From Streptomyces flavofungini (lineage in GTDB: Bacteria; Actinomycetota; Actinomycetes; Streptomycetales; Streptomycetaceae): DNA of 64,000 nucleotides. The DNA lies in assembly GCF_014650815.1 (NCBI RefSeq), contig NZ_BMVR01000006.1, forward strand, positions 487,912 through 551,911, written 5' to 3'. The position numbers were made by a program, and so were the translations under genes. This document shows, piece after piece, positions 34,708 through 42,757 of the stretch (positions are counted from its first letter, which is position 1; the number at the start of each line of letters is the position of its first letter). Below the pieces are notes generated by a model. It saw only the letters and a program-made list of their open reading frames with translations. It was not told where the DNA came from and ran no database searches.

Positions 34708-35205
34708 TCACCTGGAAGAACGTTCACTCCTCCGCCGATCGGATGGATCTCCTCCGTTTTCCGGCGGGGGCCCGCTCGCCGGGAGCGCGCCGCCGACCCG
34801 GGCCGCGAGCCGCTTCGGTGCCTGAACGCAGTAGCTCTCGGTGAGGAGTTCCGTCACCTCGGCCCAGTCCGTCGCCTCGTCCAGGCGCATCCCCACGACG
34901 TTCCTGCCCCAGGACAGGCGGAAGAACGGGGCACCCGCGTTCGTCAGCGCCTCGAACTCCTCGCCGTGCGAGCGGAACGTGAGCGTGGTCGTGAGGCCCT
35001 GGGTGGCGATCGCCCGCGCCGACGGGGAGTCCGAGCGGGTCCAGTCGGTCAGGTACACGTGGGCGAAGGTCGCGGTGCGGATGCGCCAGCGGACACCGGT
35101 CCAGGCCGGTTCCTCGTACGCGTCGGGGAGGTTCAGACAGACGGCACGGAGGTGGGCGAGGACGTCGAGGGGGACCTCGTCGTCGGGGGTCCGTTGACGT
35201 GTCAT
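34708..35205 (-). CDS. MmcQ/YjbR-like protein
   Basis: Protein of 165 residues. LAHLRAVCLNLPDAYEEPAW, FAHVYLTDWT and ALTNAGAPFFRLSWGRNVVG are the recognisable strands of the MmcQ/YjbR family, a small cytosolic alpha/beta fold sometimes described as DNA-binding-like. The active role is unknown. The C-terminal 25 residues are Pro/Arg/Ser rich and probably disordered. The ATG at 35205 follows a GGGACACC region; extra upstream codons overlap the next gap. It is divergent from no gene and lies before the ABC operon on the same strand. Confidence 0.75.
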   Translation of the reverse strand: MTRQRTPDDEVPLDVLAHLRAVCLNLPDAYEEPAWTGVRWRIRTATFAHVYLTDWTRSDSPSARAIATQGLTTTLTFRSHGEEFEALTNAGAPFFRLSWGRNVVGMRLDEATDWAEVTELLTESYCVQAPKRLAARVGGALPASGPPPENGGDPSDRRRSERSSR

Positions 35206-35304
35206 GGGTGTCCCTCGCTGGCTGCGGACCGGCTGTGCGCTGTCCCGCGAGTCTAGGTACCCGGTCCCGCCCACGACATCGGCGTTCTCAGGACGGCCGC
35301 GCCC

Positions 35305-36168
35305 TCAGCAAGGCCGCGCCCTCAGGAACCGCACCGACGGATGGTCCAGCGGATCGTCGGGGTCCGCCGGAGGCATCACCCGCGCCCGCACCCCGTACAC
35401 CTCCGCGATCAGCCCCTCCGTGACGACCTCGGAGGGTGTGCCGTGCGCGTACGCTCTGCCCTCCTTCAGGACCAGGATCTCGTCGCAGAACATGGCGGCC
35501 AGGTTCAGGTCGTGCAGGGCGATGACCGTCGTCACGGGGAGCGCGGCGATCAGGTTCAGGAGGTCCAGCTGGTGCTGGATGTCCAGGTGGTTGGTGGGTT
35601 CGTCGAGGAGCAGCTCGCGGGGGGCCTGGGCCAGGGCACGGGCGATGTGGGCGCGTTGGCGTTCGCCGCCGGAGAGGGTGTGCCAGGACTGGTCGGCCCG
35701 GTCGGTGAGGTCGGTGCGGTCCAGGGCGTCCCGGACGGCGCGGTCGTCGGCGGGCGTGGTGCCCGACCACGGCCTGCGGTGCGGGATGCGGCCGAGGGCC
35801 ACCACCTCCCGTACGGTCAACTCCACCTGGGTCGTGGCGTGCTGGTCGACCACCGCGAGCCTGCGCGCCGTCTCCCTGCGGCCGAGCCGGGGCAGCGGCG
35901 TGCCGTCCAGCGTGACCACGCCCGCCGCGGGCGCGAGGACGCCAGCGAGGAGGCGCAGGAGCGTGGACTTGCCGGAGCCGTTCGGGCCGAGGAGGCCGAG
36001 GGTGGTGCCCGGCCGGGGGGCGAGGGTGATGCCGTCGACGATGAGGCGGCCGCCGGCCTCGTGGGCGACCCGGGCGGCGGCGAGGCCGGCGGGTGCCGGA
36101 TTCTCGTACGTCGTCGGATTCTCACACGTCACGGGCTTCTCGCGCGTCACGGGCTTCTCGTACGTCAT
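35305..36168 (-). CDS. ABC transporter ATP-binding protein, probable cobalamin importer (BtuD-like)
   Basis: Cytosolic ATPase of 287 residues that would power substrate import. Walker A is GLLGPNGSGKST (about residues 60-71), the signature is LSGGERQRAHIARAL, Walker B is LLLDEPTNHLD and the switch His is in IALHDLNL. This is the FecE/FhuC/BtuD group serving iron chelates or vitamin B12. The ATG overlaps the permease stop (ATGA), so translation is coupled. The first 24 residues are four hexapeptide repeats of the type TYEKPV encoded by an 18-bp tandem repeat that includes the start codon; the fold begins after them. The riboswitch upstream of the operon points to B12. Confidence 0.9.
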   Translation of the reverse strand: MTYEKPVTREKPVTCENPTTYENPAPAGLAAARVAHEAGGRLIVDGITLAPRPGTTLGLLGPNGSGKSTLLRLLAGVLAPAAGVVTLDGTPLPRLGRRETARRLAVVDQHATTQVELTVREVVALGRIPHRRPWSGTTPADDRAVRDALDRTDLTDRADQSWHTLSGGERQRAHIARALAQAPRELLLDEPTNHLDIQHQLDLLNLIAALPVTTVIALHDLNLAAMFCDEILVLKEGRAYAHGTPSEVVTEGLIAEVYGVRARVMPPADPDDPLDHPSVRFLRARPC

Positions 36169-36169
36169 C
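36098..36169. repeat. 18-bp tandem repeat, four copies, at the 5' end of the ATPase gene
   Basis: Units of GGCTTCTCGTACGTCATC type (top strand) start at 36098, 36116, 36134 and 36152. Read on the coding strand they give MTYEKP-VTREKP-VTCENP-TTYENP. The unit length is a multiple of three, so gain or loss of a copy changes only the N-terminal length. Confidence 0.9.
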
Positions 36170-37337
36170 GGCTCCTCCGCGTCCGGTACAGCACCGCCAC
36201 GAACGCCGGTACGCCGATCAGTGACGTGACCACCCCCACCGGCACCTCCTGCGGGTCGAGGACCGTGCGGGCGAGGGTGTCCACCCAGATCAGGAACACC
36301 GCGCCCGCGAGGGCCGTCACCGGGAGCAGCCGCGGATGGCCCGCGCCCACCACCGCCCGCGCCGCGTGCGGCAGCGCCAGGCCCACGAAGCCGATCGCCC
36401 CGGCGCTGCTGACCAGGGCCGCCGTGAGGAGCGCCGTCGTGCAGAGCAGGAGCACGCGGACCCGCCCCACGTGGACGCCGAGGGTGGCCGCCGCGTCCTG
36501 GCCGAAGGCGAACGCGTCCAGCGTGCGGGCGTGCAGCAGGCAGACGGCGAGCGCGACGGCGAGGACCGCGCCGCACGTCCAGACGTCCGACCAGGCCGCG
36601 CCGCTCAGCGAGCCGAGGAGCCAGAACAGTACGCCGCGGGTCGTCTCGGCGTCGGCCGCCGTGAGGACGATGAACGAGGTGAGCGCGGAGAAGAGCTGCA
36701 TCGCGGCGACGCCGGACAGGACCACCCGGTCCGTGGTGTCGCCGAGGGTCTGGCTGAGCAGCAGGACCAGGGCGAAGGACAGGACCGCGCCGATGAACGC
36801 GCCCGCCGACACCGTCAGCGCTCCCCCGCCGACACCGAGGACCACGACGGCGACGGCGCCCGTGGACGCGCCGGAGGAGACGCCGAGGACGAAGGGGTCG
36901 GCGAGCGGGTTGCGGAGCAGCGACTGGAGCACCGCCCCGCACACCGCGAGGCCCGCGCCGCACACCGCCGCGAGGACCGTGCGGGGCATCCGCAGGTTCC
37001 ACACGATGCCGTCGCGGATCGGCGTCAGCTCGGCCTCGCCCCAGCCGAGGTGGGCCGCCACGGCCGACCACACGTCGGGCACGGAGATGTCGGCGGGGCC
37101 GATGGTGATGGCCACGGCGATGGAGAGGAACAGGACCGCGAGTCCGGCCAGGGTGAGGAGTCCGGCGCGCAGCGCGGCGCGCAGACGGCCGCCCGGGGCC
37201 CCACGCCGTACGTCACCGGGCACGGTCCCGCCCGACACGTCACCGGGCACGGTCCCGTCCGACACGTCACCGGACGCCGTCTCGTACGACGCGGCACCGG
37301 CCACGGCGCGTGGGCCTCCGCCCGCGGCGCCCCTCAC
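36165..37337 (-). CDS. FecCD-type ABC permease, probable cobalamin importer (BtuC-like)
   Basis: Integral membrane permease of 390 residues with about ten helices. Family features are LRMPRTVLAAVCGAGLAVCG, QSLLRNPLADPFVLGVSSGA and the C-terminal VGLALPHAARAVVGAGHPRL plus WVDTLARTVLDPQEVPVGVV. It would carry the substrate handed over by the lipoprotein across the membrane. The GTG start overlaps the binding-protein stop (GTGA) and the stop overlaps the ATPase start, so the three genes form a coupled operon. Residues about 18-45 are a low-complexity repeat rich in SYETASGDVSDGTVPGD, coded by a 27-bp tandem repeat, which lies before the first helix. Confidence 0.9.
   Translation of the reverse strand: MRGAAGGGPRAVAGAASYETASGDVSDGTVPGDVSGGTVPGDVRRGAPGGRLRAALRAGLLTLAGLAVLFLSIAVAITIGPADISVPDVWSAVAAHLGWGEAELTPIRDGIVWNLRMPRTVLAAVCGAGLAVCGAVLQSLLRNPLADPFVLGVSSGASTGAVAVVVLGVGGGALTVSAGAFIGAVLSFALVLLLSQTLGDTTDRVVLSGVAAMQLFSALTSFIVLTAADAETTRGVLFWLLGSLSGAAWSDVWTCGAVLAVALAVCLLHARTLDAFAFGQDAAATLGVHVGRVRVLLLCTTALLTAALVSSAGAIGFVGLALPHAARAVVGAGHPRLLPVTALAGAVFLIWVDTLARTVLDPQEVPVGVVTSLIGVPAFVAVLYRTRRSR
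37210..37290. repeat. 27-bp tandem repeat in the permease N-terminus
   Basis: Units beginning ACGTCACCGGGCACGGTCCC start at 37210 and 37237, with a diverged third copy (ACGTCACCGGACGCCGTCTC) at 37264. They encode GDVS(G/D)GTVP repeats before the first membrane helix. The unit is a multiple of three. Confidence 0.85.
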
Positions 37338-38377
37338 TTCGCCAGGCCGAACTCGCGCAGCGCCGCCGCGACTTGTTCGATGCCGTCGACGGTGCGGATG
37401 CTCGGGTTCAGGGCCTGGCCGCTGAGCAGGACGTAGCGCTTCTTCTTCACGGCCGTGAGGTTCTTCGTGGCCGGGTTGGACTCCAGGAACTTGATCTTCT
37501 GGCGGGCGCTCTCGGCGGACTGGGACCTGCGGGTGAGGTCGCCGATGACGAGGACATCGGGGTCGCGGTCGGCGATGGTCTCCCAGTTGATCTGGGGCCA
37601 CTCCTCGCGGGTGTTGGCGAAGGCGTTCCGCACGCCGAGTTCGCGGGTGATGACGCCGGGGGCGCCGCAGCAGCCCGCGATGTACGGGGCCTCGGAGTTG
37701 GCGAACCAGTACATGAGGGTGGTGTCGGAGGCGTCGATCGACCCGGCGGCCTTCGCGGCACGGGACTTGAGGTCCGCGATCAGCTTCTCGCCGCGCTTCT
37801 CCACGTCGAAGATCCGGGCGAGGTCGCGGATCTCGCCGTACACGGTGTCCATGGTGAGGGTCTTGGTGCGGGTGCCGTCGTCGTCACCGGCGTTGTCCTT
37901 GCCCGCGCAGTCGGTCGGCGAGACGTAGACGGGGACGCCGAGTTCGGTGAACTTGGCGCGGTCGGCGACGCCGCCCTTGCCGACGGTGTAGAGGAACGAG
38001 GCGCTGACGAAGTCGGGCTCCTTGTCGAGCACCTTCTCCAGGGCCGGGTAGCGGTCGGCGAGCCGCGGGACCTTGGCGTTCTCCTTCTCCAGGCCCTTCA
38101 GGACGGGGTCCGTCCAGGTGCCGGTGCCCACCATGCGGTCGGCGAGGCCGAGGGAGAGCAGGATCTCGGTGGAGCCCTGGTCGAGGGAGACGGCCCGCTT
38201 CGGCGGGGCCGTCACCTTCGTCTGTTCGCCGCACGCGGTGAGCGTGACGGGATAGCCCGCCCGCGCCTTGTCCGACGTCTTCGCGGGCGAGCCGCCGCAC
38301 GCGGTCAGCAGGAGGAGGCCCGTGCTCAGCAGGGCGGTGAGGGGTATGCGGCGAACGCGTCGCGTGGTCGAAGGCAC
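37334..38377 (-). CDS. ABC transporter substrate-binding lipoprotein, probable cobalamin binder (BtuF-like)
   Basis: Extracellular binding protein of 347 residues anchored by a lipobox (STGLLLLTACGGSPAKTSDK, Cys near residue 27). The fold is the periplasmic-binding type III with a long helix: RAVSLDQGSTEILLSLGLADR, then PDFVSASFLYT, and the C-terminal DPDVLVIGDLT and VVDGIEQ-like segments (TVDGIEQVAAALREFG). Family members bind iron-siderophores or cobalamin. The GTG start gives VPSTTRRVRRIPLTALLS. A cobalamin riboswitch precedes the gene, so B12 or a corrinoid is the likely ligand. It is the first gene of the operon. Confidence 0.88.
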   Translation of the reverse strand: MPSTTRRVRRIPLTALLSTGLLLLTACGGSPAKTSDKARAGYPVTLTACGEQTKVTAPPKRAVSLDQGSTEILLSLGLADRMVGTGTWTDPVLKGLEKENAKVPRLADRYPALEKVLDKEPDFVSASFLYTVGKGGVADRAKFTELGVPVYVSPTDCAGKDNAGDDDGTRTKTLTMDTVYGEIRDLARIFDVEKRGEKLIADLKSRAAKAAGSIDASDTTLMYWFANSEAPYIAGCCGAPGVITRELGVRNAFANTREEWPQINWETIADRDPDVLVIGDLTRRSQSAESARQKIKFLESNPATKNLTAVKKKRYVLLSGQALNPSIRTVDGIEQVAAALREFGLAK

Positions 38378-38439
38378 ACGTCTTCCCGAGTCTCAGGGCT
38401 CATGCGCGGAGCCTGGTCTGCGAAACTCCGCCGCCCGTG

Positions 38440-38615
38440 CGGACGGCGGTGCCAGCAGGTCTTCGGACTCGGGTTCGTCCGGGCGGGGCCGCCTTCCCGG
38501 AATCCGTGGATCCCAGTGGCCGCTGGCCCCGCCTGTCCCCCTCACCGCTGCGCGTCAGTTCCGGATTCCCACCGGATTCCCCGACCCAGGTACGGGTACG
38601 ACTGGCGTCCGCAAG
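38440..38615 (-). promoter_or_regulatory. Cobalamin (AdoCbl) riboswitch controlling the ABC operon
   Basis: Read on the minus strand, the region shows the aptamer landmarks in order: GGGAATCCGGTGGGAATCCG, CTGACGCGCAGCGG, GCCACTGG, GGGAAGG and the B12 box GAGTCCGAAGACCTGC. The aptamer ends about 60-70 bases before the binding-protein start, leaving room for an expression platform that hides the ribosome site. This indicates repression of the importer when cobalamin is abundant. The VOC gene stop (38630) lies just upstream, so the riboswitch fills this gap. Confidence 0.92.
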
Positions 38616-38629
38616 CTATCACTCGGGCA

Positions 38630-39094
38630 TCACCGCTGGTCGGGGCGGGGCTCGCCGCGGTACGTGCCGAAGGACCACTTGTTGCCCTCGGGGTCGGCGA
38701 TCGCGAACTCGCGGCTTCCGTACGGCTGGTCCTCGATCGCGCGGATCACCTTCACGTCGGCCGCGGTGAGGCGGCGGTAGAGCTCGTCGACGTGGTCGGT
38801 GACGACGTACGCGCCGAACGTGCCCGGCGTCAGGCACCACTCGGCGGCCTTCGGGTCGTAGCTGCCGAGCATGACGCCGCCGCCCTCGGGCCAGTCGAGC
38901 TGGGCGTGCGCGACGCGGTCGCCGTCCTCGTAGACAGCGGTGCGCAGGAAGCCGAGGGTGCCGACGAGGAAGTCGATGAGGGCGGGGGCGTCGTGGGCCT
39001 GGAAGGTGGCCCAGACGTCGGGCGAGCGGCGGTTGCCGCCGTTCTGGTCGGTCTGGTTGTTCTGGGCGCTCTGGGCTGTTTCGTTGCTGTTCAT
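38630..39094 (-). CDS. VOC-family (glyoxalase-like) protein
   Basis: Protein of 154 residues with one glyoxalase/bleomycin-resistance fold: VWATFQAHDAPALIDFLVGT, then VAHAQLDWPEGGGVMLGS and SREFAIADPEGNKWSFGTYR. The first 28 residues are Asn/Gln rich (SNETAQSAQNNQTDQNGGN). Such proteins bind a metal and catalyse diverse rearrangements; here the substrate is unknown. Its ATG overlaps the stop of the AraC gene (ATGA), so it is translated with the regulator. The stop lies just before the cobalamin riboswitch. Confidence 0.85.
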   Translation of the reverse strand: MNSNETAQSAQNNQTDQNGGNRRSPDVWATFQAHDAPALIDFLVGTLGFLRTAVYEDGDRVAHAQLDWPEGGGVMLGSYDPKAAEWCLTPGTFGAYVVTDHVDELYRRLTAADVKVIRAIEDQPYGSREFAIADPEGNKWSFGTYRGEPRPDQR

Positions 39095-40002
39095 GCGTCC
39101 CAGTCTTCGCCGTTCGTGTGCCCCCCGGCTTGGATATTCCGGCACTCCTCGGCCACCCAGGCGCTGGGGCTCACGTCCGTGTACTGCCGGAAGTCCCGTA
39201 CGAGGTGGGAGTGGTCGTAGTACCCGCAGTCCGCGGCGATCCGGGCGAGGTCGGGGCGGCCGTCGGCGGCGACCGCACGGACGACGGCCGACTTGGCGTG
39301 CTGGAAGCGGATGAGGCGGGCGGCCTGTTTGGGGGTGACGCCGGTCTCGGCGCGGAACAGCGCGGAGAGGCGGCGTTCGCTGAGGGCGACGTGTGCGGAG
39401 AGGCCGCGCAGGGTGCCCGCGCCCCGGTGCCGGGCCAGCCAGGCCCAGGCCTCGCCGACCTCGGGCCGGACGCCCCCGGCGCGCTCGGCGTCGGCGACGC
39501 GGCGCGCCAAGTAGGCGTTGAGGAAGGCGAATCGGTCGCGCCAGTCGTCCTGCTCGCAGAGGCGTTCGCGTACGTCGGCGGCGACGCGGCCGAGGACGTC
39601 GGTGCCGTCGGTGACCAGCTGCCCGGTCAGCTCGGCGGCGGGCAGGCCGAGGAGCGCGCGGGCCGCGAGCGGGTGCAGGGCGAGCTGGATCCCGGCCTCG
39701 TGCTCGGGCTGGACGACGTACGCGGGGCTCTGGTGCAGGCCGCCGACGACGATGTCGGTGCGGACGGCGTCGGGGCCGGTGGCCTGGCCGGGGGTGCGGC
39801 CGGTGGTGACGGGGCCGTCGAGGGAGAAGATCAGGGTGAGGTACGGGGACGGCAGGCCGCGGTGGAGGGCGGGGCGCTGGCCGTGGGTGCGGTAGCCGAC
39901 GGCGGAGACGACCAGGCCGCCGGGCGGGGGCGCGGCGCGGACGAACTCACGGGACGCGGCGACGCCGTCCCGGGCGGTGGTGTCCGTTGCCGTGGGGCCC
40001 AT
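39091..40002 (-). CDS. AraC-family transcriptional regulator
   Basis: Regulator of 303 residues. The C-terminal double helix-turn-helix is visible as LRGLSAHVALSERRLSALFR and IAADCGYYDHSHLVRDFRQY, the standard AraC pattern, at about residues 215-295. The N-terminal 180 residues resemble a small-molecule sensing domain (LTLIFSLDGPVTTGRTPG, YVVQPEHEAGIQLALHPLAA). The ATG gives MGPTATDTTARDGV; further upstream codons overlap nothing important. Its stop overlaps the start of the VOC gene, so the two form an operon and the regulator probably controls the VOC gene and others. Confidence 0.9.
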   Translation of the reverse strand: MGPTATDTTARDGVAASREFVRAAPPPGGLVVSAVGYRTHGQRPALHRGLPSPYLTLIFSLDGPVTTGRTPGQATGPDAVRTDIVVGGLHQSPAYVVQPEHEAGIQLALHPLAARALLGLPAAELTGQLVTDGTDVLGRVAADVRERLCEQDDWRDRFAFLNAYLARRVADAERAGGVRPEVGEAWAWLARHRGAGTLRGLSAHVALSERRLSALFRAETGVTPKQAARLIRFQHAKSAVVRAVAADGRPDLARIAADCGYYDHSHLVRDFRQYTDVSPSAWVAEECRNIQAGGHTNGEDWDA

Positions 40003-40235
40003 GCACCCATTGTGCGCGGGCGGGGGCGGGCCTGTCGTGCGCAGTGCGCGGGGACCGGGGCGGCCGTTGTCCGGTGCGCGCGGACGGGCCCGGCGTCCCG
40101 TGCGGCTACCCGCGTCCGCGCGTCCCATGCCCGGCACGCACGGTGACCTCGATCATGGGCATCCGGTACGGCGTCCTCGTACCATGACGCGCCGCTCCGG
40201 ACGGGGCGGCTCAGCGCTTCCAGGGAACGGGAACC

Positions 40236-41384
40236 ATGGCAATTCGGGCAAAGGGCAGGCTGGCGGTCGTCGGGGCGGCGGGGGCGCTGGCGGCGGCGGT
40301 GTTCGCGGGCGGCGCGCTGTGGCCGTCGGCCGACGCGGAGGCGGCGAGCCCGCAGGCGCCCACGGCGGCCGCCCGTGCCGCCGCGGCCGACCTCAAGCAC
40401 TGGCCGAAGCCGGTGGCGGCGAAGCTCGGCAAGGTCATCGCGAAGAACCAGGGGAAGGGCGCGTACGCGGTCTTCGACGCGGACAACACGACGTACCGCC
40501 ACGACCTGGAGGAGTCGCTCCTTCCGTTCCTGGAGATGAAGGGCGTCCTGACCCGCGAGTCGATGGCCCCGTCCCTGAAGGTCATCCCGTTCAAGGACAC
40601 GGCGACGCACAAGGAGAGCCTGTACAGCTACTACAACCGGCTCTGCGAGGTCGACGACCAGGTCTGCTACCCGTGGGCGGCGCAGATCTTCTCCGGCTTC
40701 ACGCTGAAGAAGCTGAAGGGGTACGTGGACGACCTCCTCGCGTACGACAAGCCGATCCCGGCGACGTACTACGAGAACGGCAAGGTCACCAGGACCACGG
40801 TCGAGCGGCCCGAGTTCTCCCCCGGCATGCGGGAGCTGTACGGGTCGCTGCGCGCGCACGGCATCGAGGTGTACGTGGTCAGCGCGGCCAGCGAGGACCT
40901 GGTGCGGATGGTGCTCGCCGACCCGAAGTACGGGTACGGGGTGAAGCCGCAGAACGTCATCGGTGTCGGCCTGCAGCTCAAGGACCCGAAGACGGGCCGG
41001 GTGACCAGCTCGCGCAAGGAGATCGCCGAGGGCCGGTTCGGCCCGAAGGACCGGGCGAAGCTCGCGAAGTACGAGCTGACGCCGAACCTGTGGGCGCCGC
41101 TGACCTGGTACCAGGGCAAGCCCGCGGCGATCTCGACGTACATCGACGAGTGGAAGAAGCCGGTCCTCGTCGCCGGGGACACCCCGGTGAGCGACGGCCC
41201 GATGCTGTTCCACTCGGCGGACGTGCGGCACGGGGGCGTCCGCGTGTGGGTCAACCGCAAGGACAGCTACATGAAGCAGCTCGACGGGATGAAGCGGAAG
41301 AACGCGGCGCGGCAGCGGGAGTTGGGGCAGCCCGTCACGGCGGACAAGCGGTGGCTGACGGTGACGCCGGAGCAGATCGGCTGA
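40236..41384 (+). CDS. Exported HAD-superfamily phosphatase
   Basis: Protein of 382 residues. An N-terminal signal or anchor (RLAVVGAAGALAAAVFAGGA, then DAEAASPQ) indicates export. The mature protein has the HAD nucleophile motif VFDADNTTYRHD (about residues 78-89), a motif II-like VVSAASEDLVRMV near residue 210 and a motif IV DTPVSDGPMLF near 315. It resembles phosphoserine-phosphatase-like HAD enzymes and would hydrolyse a phosphate ester outside the cytosol. The ATG has a weak ribosome site (CAGGGAACGGGAACC). It is divergent from the AraC-VOC operon with 233 bases between starts and no gene in the gap. Confidence 0.82.
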   Translation: MAIRAKGRLAVVGAAGALAAAVFAGGALWPSADAEAASPQAPTAAARAAAADLKHWPKPVAAKLGKVIAKNQGKGAYAVFDADNTTYRHDLEESLLPFLEMKGVLTRESMAPSLKVIPFKDTATHKESLYSYYNRLCEVDDQVCYPWAAQIFSGFTLKKLKGYVDDLLAYDKPIPATYYENGKVTRTTVERPEFSPGMRELYGSLRAHGIEVYVVSAASEDLVRMVLADPKYGYGVKPQNVIGVGLQLKDPKTGRVTSSRKEIAEGRFGPKDRAKLAKYELTPNLWAPLTWYQGKPAAISTYIDEWKKPVLVAGDTPVSDGPMLFHSADVRHGGVRVWVNRKDSYMKQLDGMKRKNAARQRELGQPVTADKRWLTVTPEQIG

Positions 41385-41457
41385 CGGGGCGGAACGGTCG
41401 GGCCGAGGCCGGCCCATGCGAGAGGGGGCGGCCCACCCGTGGTCGGCCCCGGGAGGA

Positions 41458-41483
41458 GCCCCGGGGTCGGCCGGCCCCGGGGC
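41458..41483. terminator. Hairpin terminator after the HAD gene
   Basis: GCCCCGGGG and CCCCGGGGC form a 9-bp stem around TCGGCCGG, between the convergent HAD and asparaginase genes. Confidence 0.65.
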
Positions 41484-41492
41484 TTCCCCGTG

Positions 41493-42499
41493 CTACCCGG
41501 CCCGCAGCCGGTCGAACGCCGCGCCCACCGCCGCCCGGCCGGCCCCGTCGGCGAGCAGCGCGTGCAGGAGCAGCCGGGCCTTGGGCGCGTCGAGCTGGCC
41601 CGCGGAGACCAGGCCGCGGGCCAGCAGGTCGGACTCCGAACCCGGCCCCCGGTACGTCTCGCTGAGCAGCGGGCCCGCGCCGGTGCGGGACGCGAGGACG
41701 ACGGGCATACGGGCGGCCGCGGCGGCCGGCGGCTCGACCAGCCACCTCGGCACGTGCCCCGCGCCGAACGCGGCGACGACCAGGCCGTCAATGGGGCCTC
41801 CCCTGCTCGAACGGAGTTGAGAGCTCGGGGAAGGTCGTCCACGGCTTCGAGCAACTCGCCCCCGTCGCCCAGGGAGAGCGTGAGCAGGGCGACGCGGGCG
41901 GGGTCGCGCAGCCGCAACGGCCGCTCCACCGTGGGCTGTCCGGGGCGCAGCAGGATGCGCGGGACGCCTTCCACGACGCGGCCGAGGGGGCCCGCGCCGG
42001 GCGAGGCGAAGGTCGCCACGGACGTGGTGTGCGTCTTGCGTACGTGCCGGGCGGCGTGGATCTCGTCGGCGAGGACCGTGAGCACGCCGAGGCCGCGGCA
42101 GTCCGGGGCGGCGGCGGTCGCGAGCGCGGCGGCGAGGTTCGCGGGGCCGTCCGCGCCGGGCAGGTCGGGGCGGCGCATCGCGCCCGTGACGACGACGGGC
42201 TCGCGGGGCGCGCACACCACGTCGAGCAGGAAGGCCGTCTCCTCCAGGGTGTCGGTGCCCTGCACGACGACGGCGCCGTGCCCCGCCGACGTGGCCTCGT
42301 CCACCTTCCCGGCCAGCTCGGCGAGGTCCGCCAACGCCAGTGAGGAGCCGGGGAGTCGGCGGACGTCGTGCAGCTCGACGTCCACTCCGGCCGGGAGCGG
42401 CGCGGCGGCCAGGGTCTGGGCGCCGGTGAGGCGGGCGTGGTCGCCGCCCTGTGCGGAGATGGTGCCGCCGAGGGTGATGACGCTGACGGTTTTGGGCAC
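41493..42499 (-). pseudogene. Type I-like asparaginase, frameshifted by a repeat insertion
   Basis: The start region (GTG at 42499) reads PKTVSVITLGGTISAQGGD, with the catalytic Thr in GGTIS, and continues to VVVQGTDTLEETAFLLD and LLTLSLGDGGELLEAVDD. Here the frame is lost. The rest of the enzyme (DGLVVAAFGAGHVPRWLVEP to RLRAG) lies in a second frame and ends at 41493. Between the two parts are about 40 bases that form a palindromic repeat found elsewhere in the window, and homologous enzymes have only a few residues there. The insert is not a multiple of three, so no full-length protein is expected. The N-terminal fragment could still be made. Confidence 0.8.
41797..41834. repeat. Small palindromic dispersed repeat, copy 2, inside the asparaginase gene
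   Basis: CCTCCCCTGCTCGAACG, a short centre, then GAGAGCTCGGGGAAGG. The arms CTCCCC-GCTC and GAGC-GGGGAAG pair. It matches the copy at 9554 and the shorter copy at 57899. It marks the exact place where the asparaginase frame breaks. Confidence 0.75.
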
Positions 42500-42600
42500 G
42501 GGAGCTCGTCTCTCTTCGGGCATGAGGGGTGCGACGGGGTGGGACGGGTTGGGGCGGGTGGGCCCTGTGGGGCCTCTCCCCGCTCCCACCCCGTCCCGAA

Positions 42601-42745
42601 ACGAGCGGGCCGCGCGTCCCGGGACGAGCAGGCCGCGCGTCCCGGGACGAGCAGGCCGCGCCACGCGGGCCGCGCCACGCGGGCCGCGCCACGCGGGCCG
42701 CGCCACGCGGGCCGCGCCACGCGGGCCGCGCCACGTGCGGCGCGG
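42601..42745. repeat. Compound minisatellite: 23-bp and 14-bp tandem repeats
   Basis: ACGAGC(G/A)GGCCGCGCGTCCC repeats with period 23 from 42601 (two full copies and a part). It runs into CCACGCGGGCCGCG with period 14, six copies starting at 42661, 42675, 42689, 42703, 42717 and 42731. It fills the space between the asparaginase pseudogene and the next minus-strand gene; the segment 42500-42600 holds nothing else. Confidence 0.9.
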
Positions 42746-42757
42746 CCCCTCTCCGCG

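Noticed and set aside
35305..38377. Siderophore uptake as the function of the ABC operon
   Set aside because: The family alone would allow it, but the cobalamin riboswitch directly upstream makes a B12 substrate much more likely.
41784..41840. The asparaginase frameshift as programmed ribosomal frameshifting
   Set aside because: The break coincides with an inserted palindromic repeat and extra bases, not with a slippery heptamer; a mutational insertion explains it better.
42661..42745. Regular tandem repeats that might be read as a CRISPR array
   Set aside because: Units are 14 bp and contiguous, with no spacers and no cas genes nearby.
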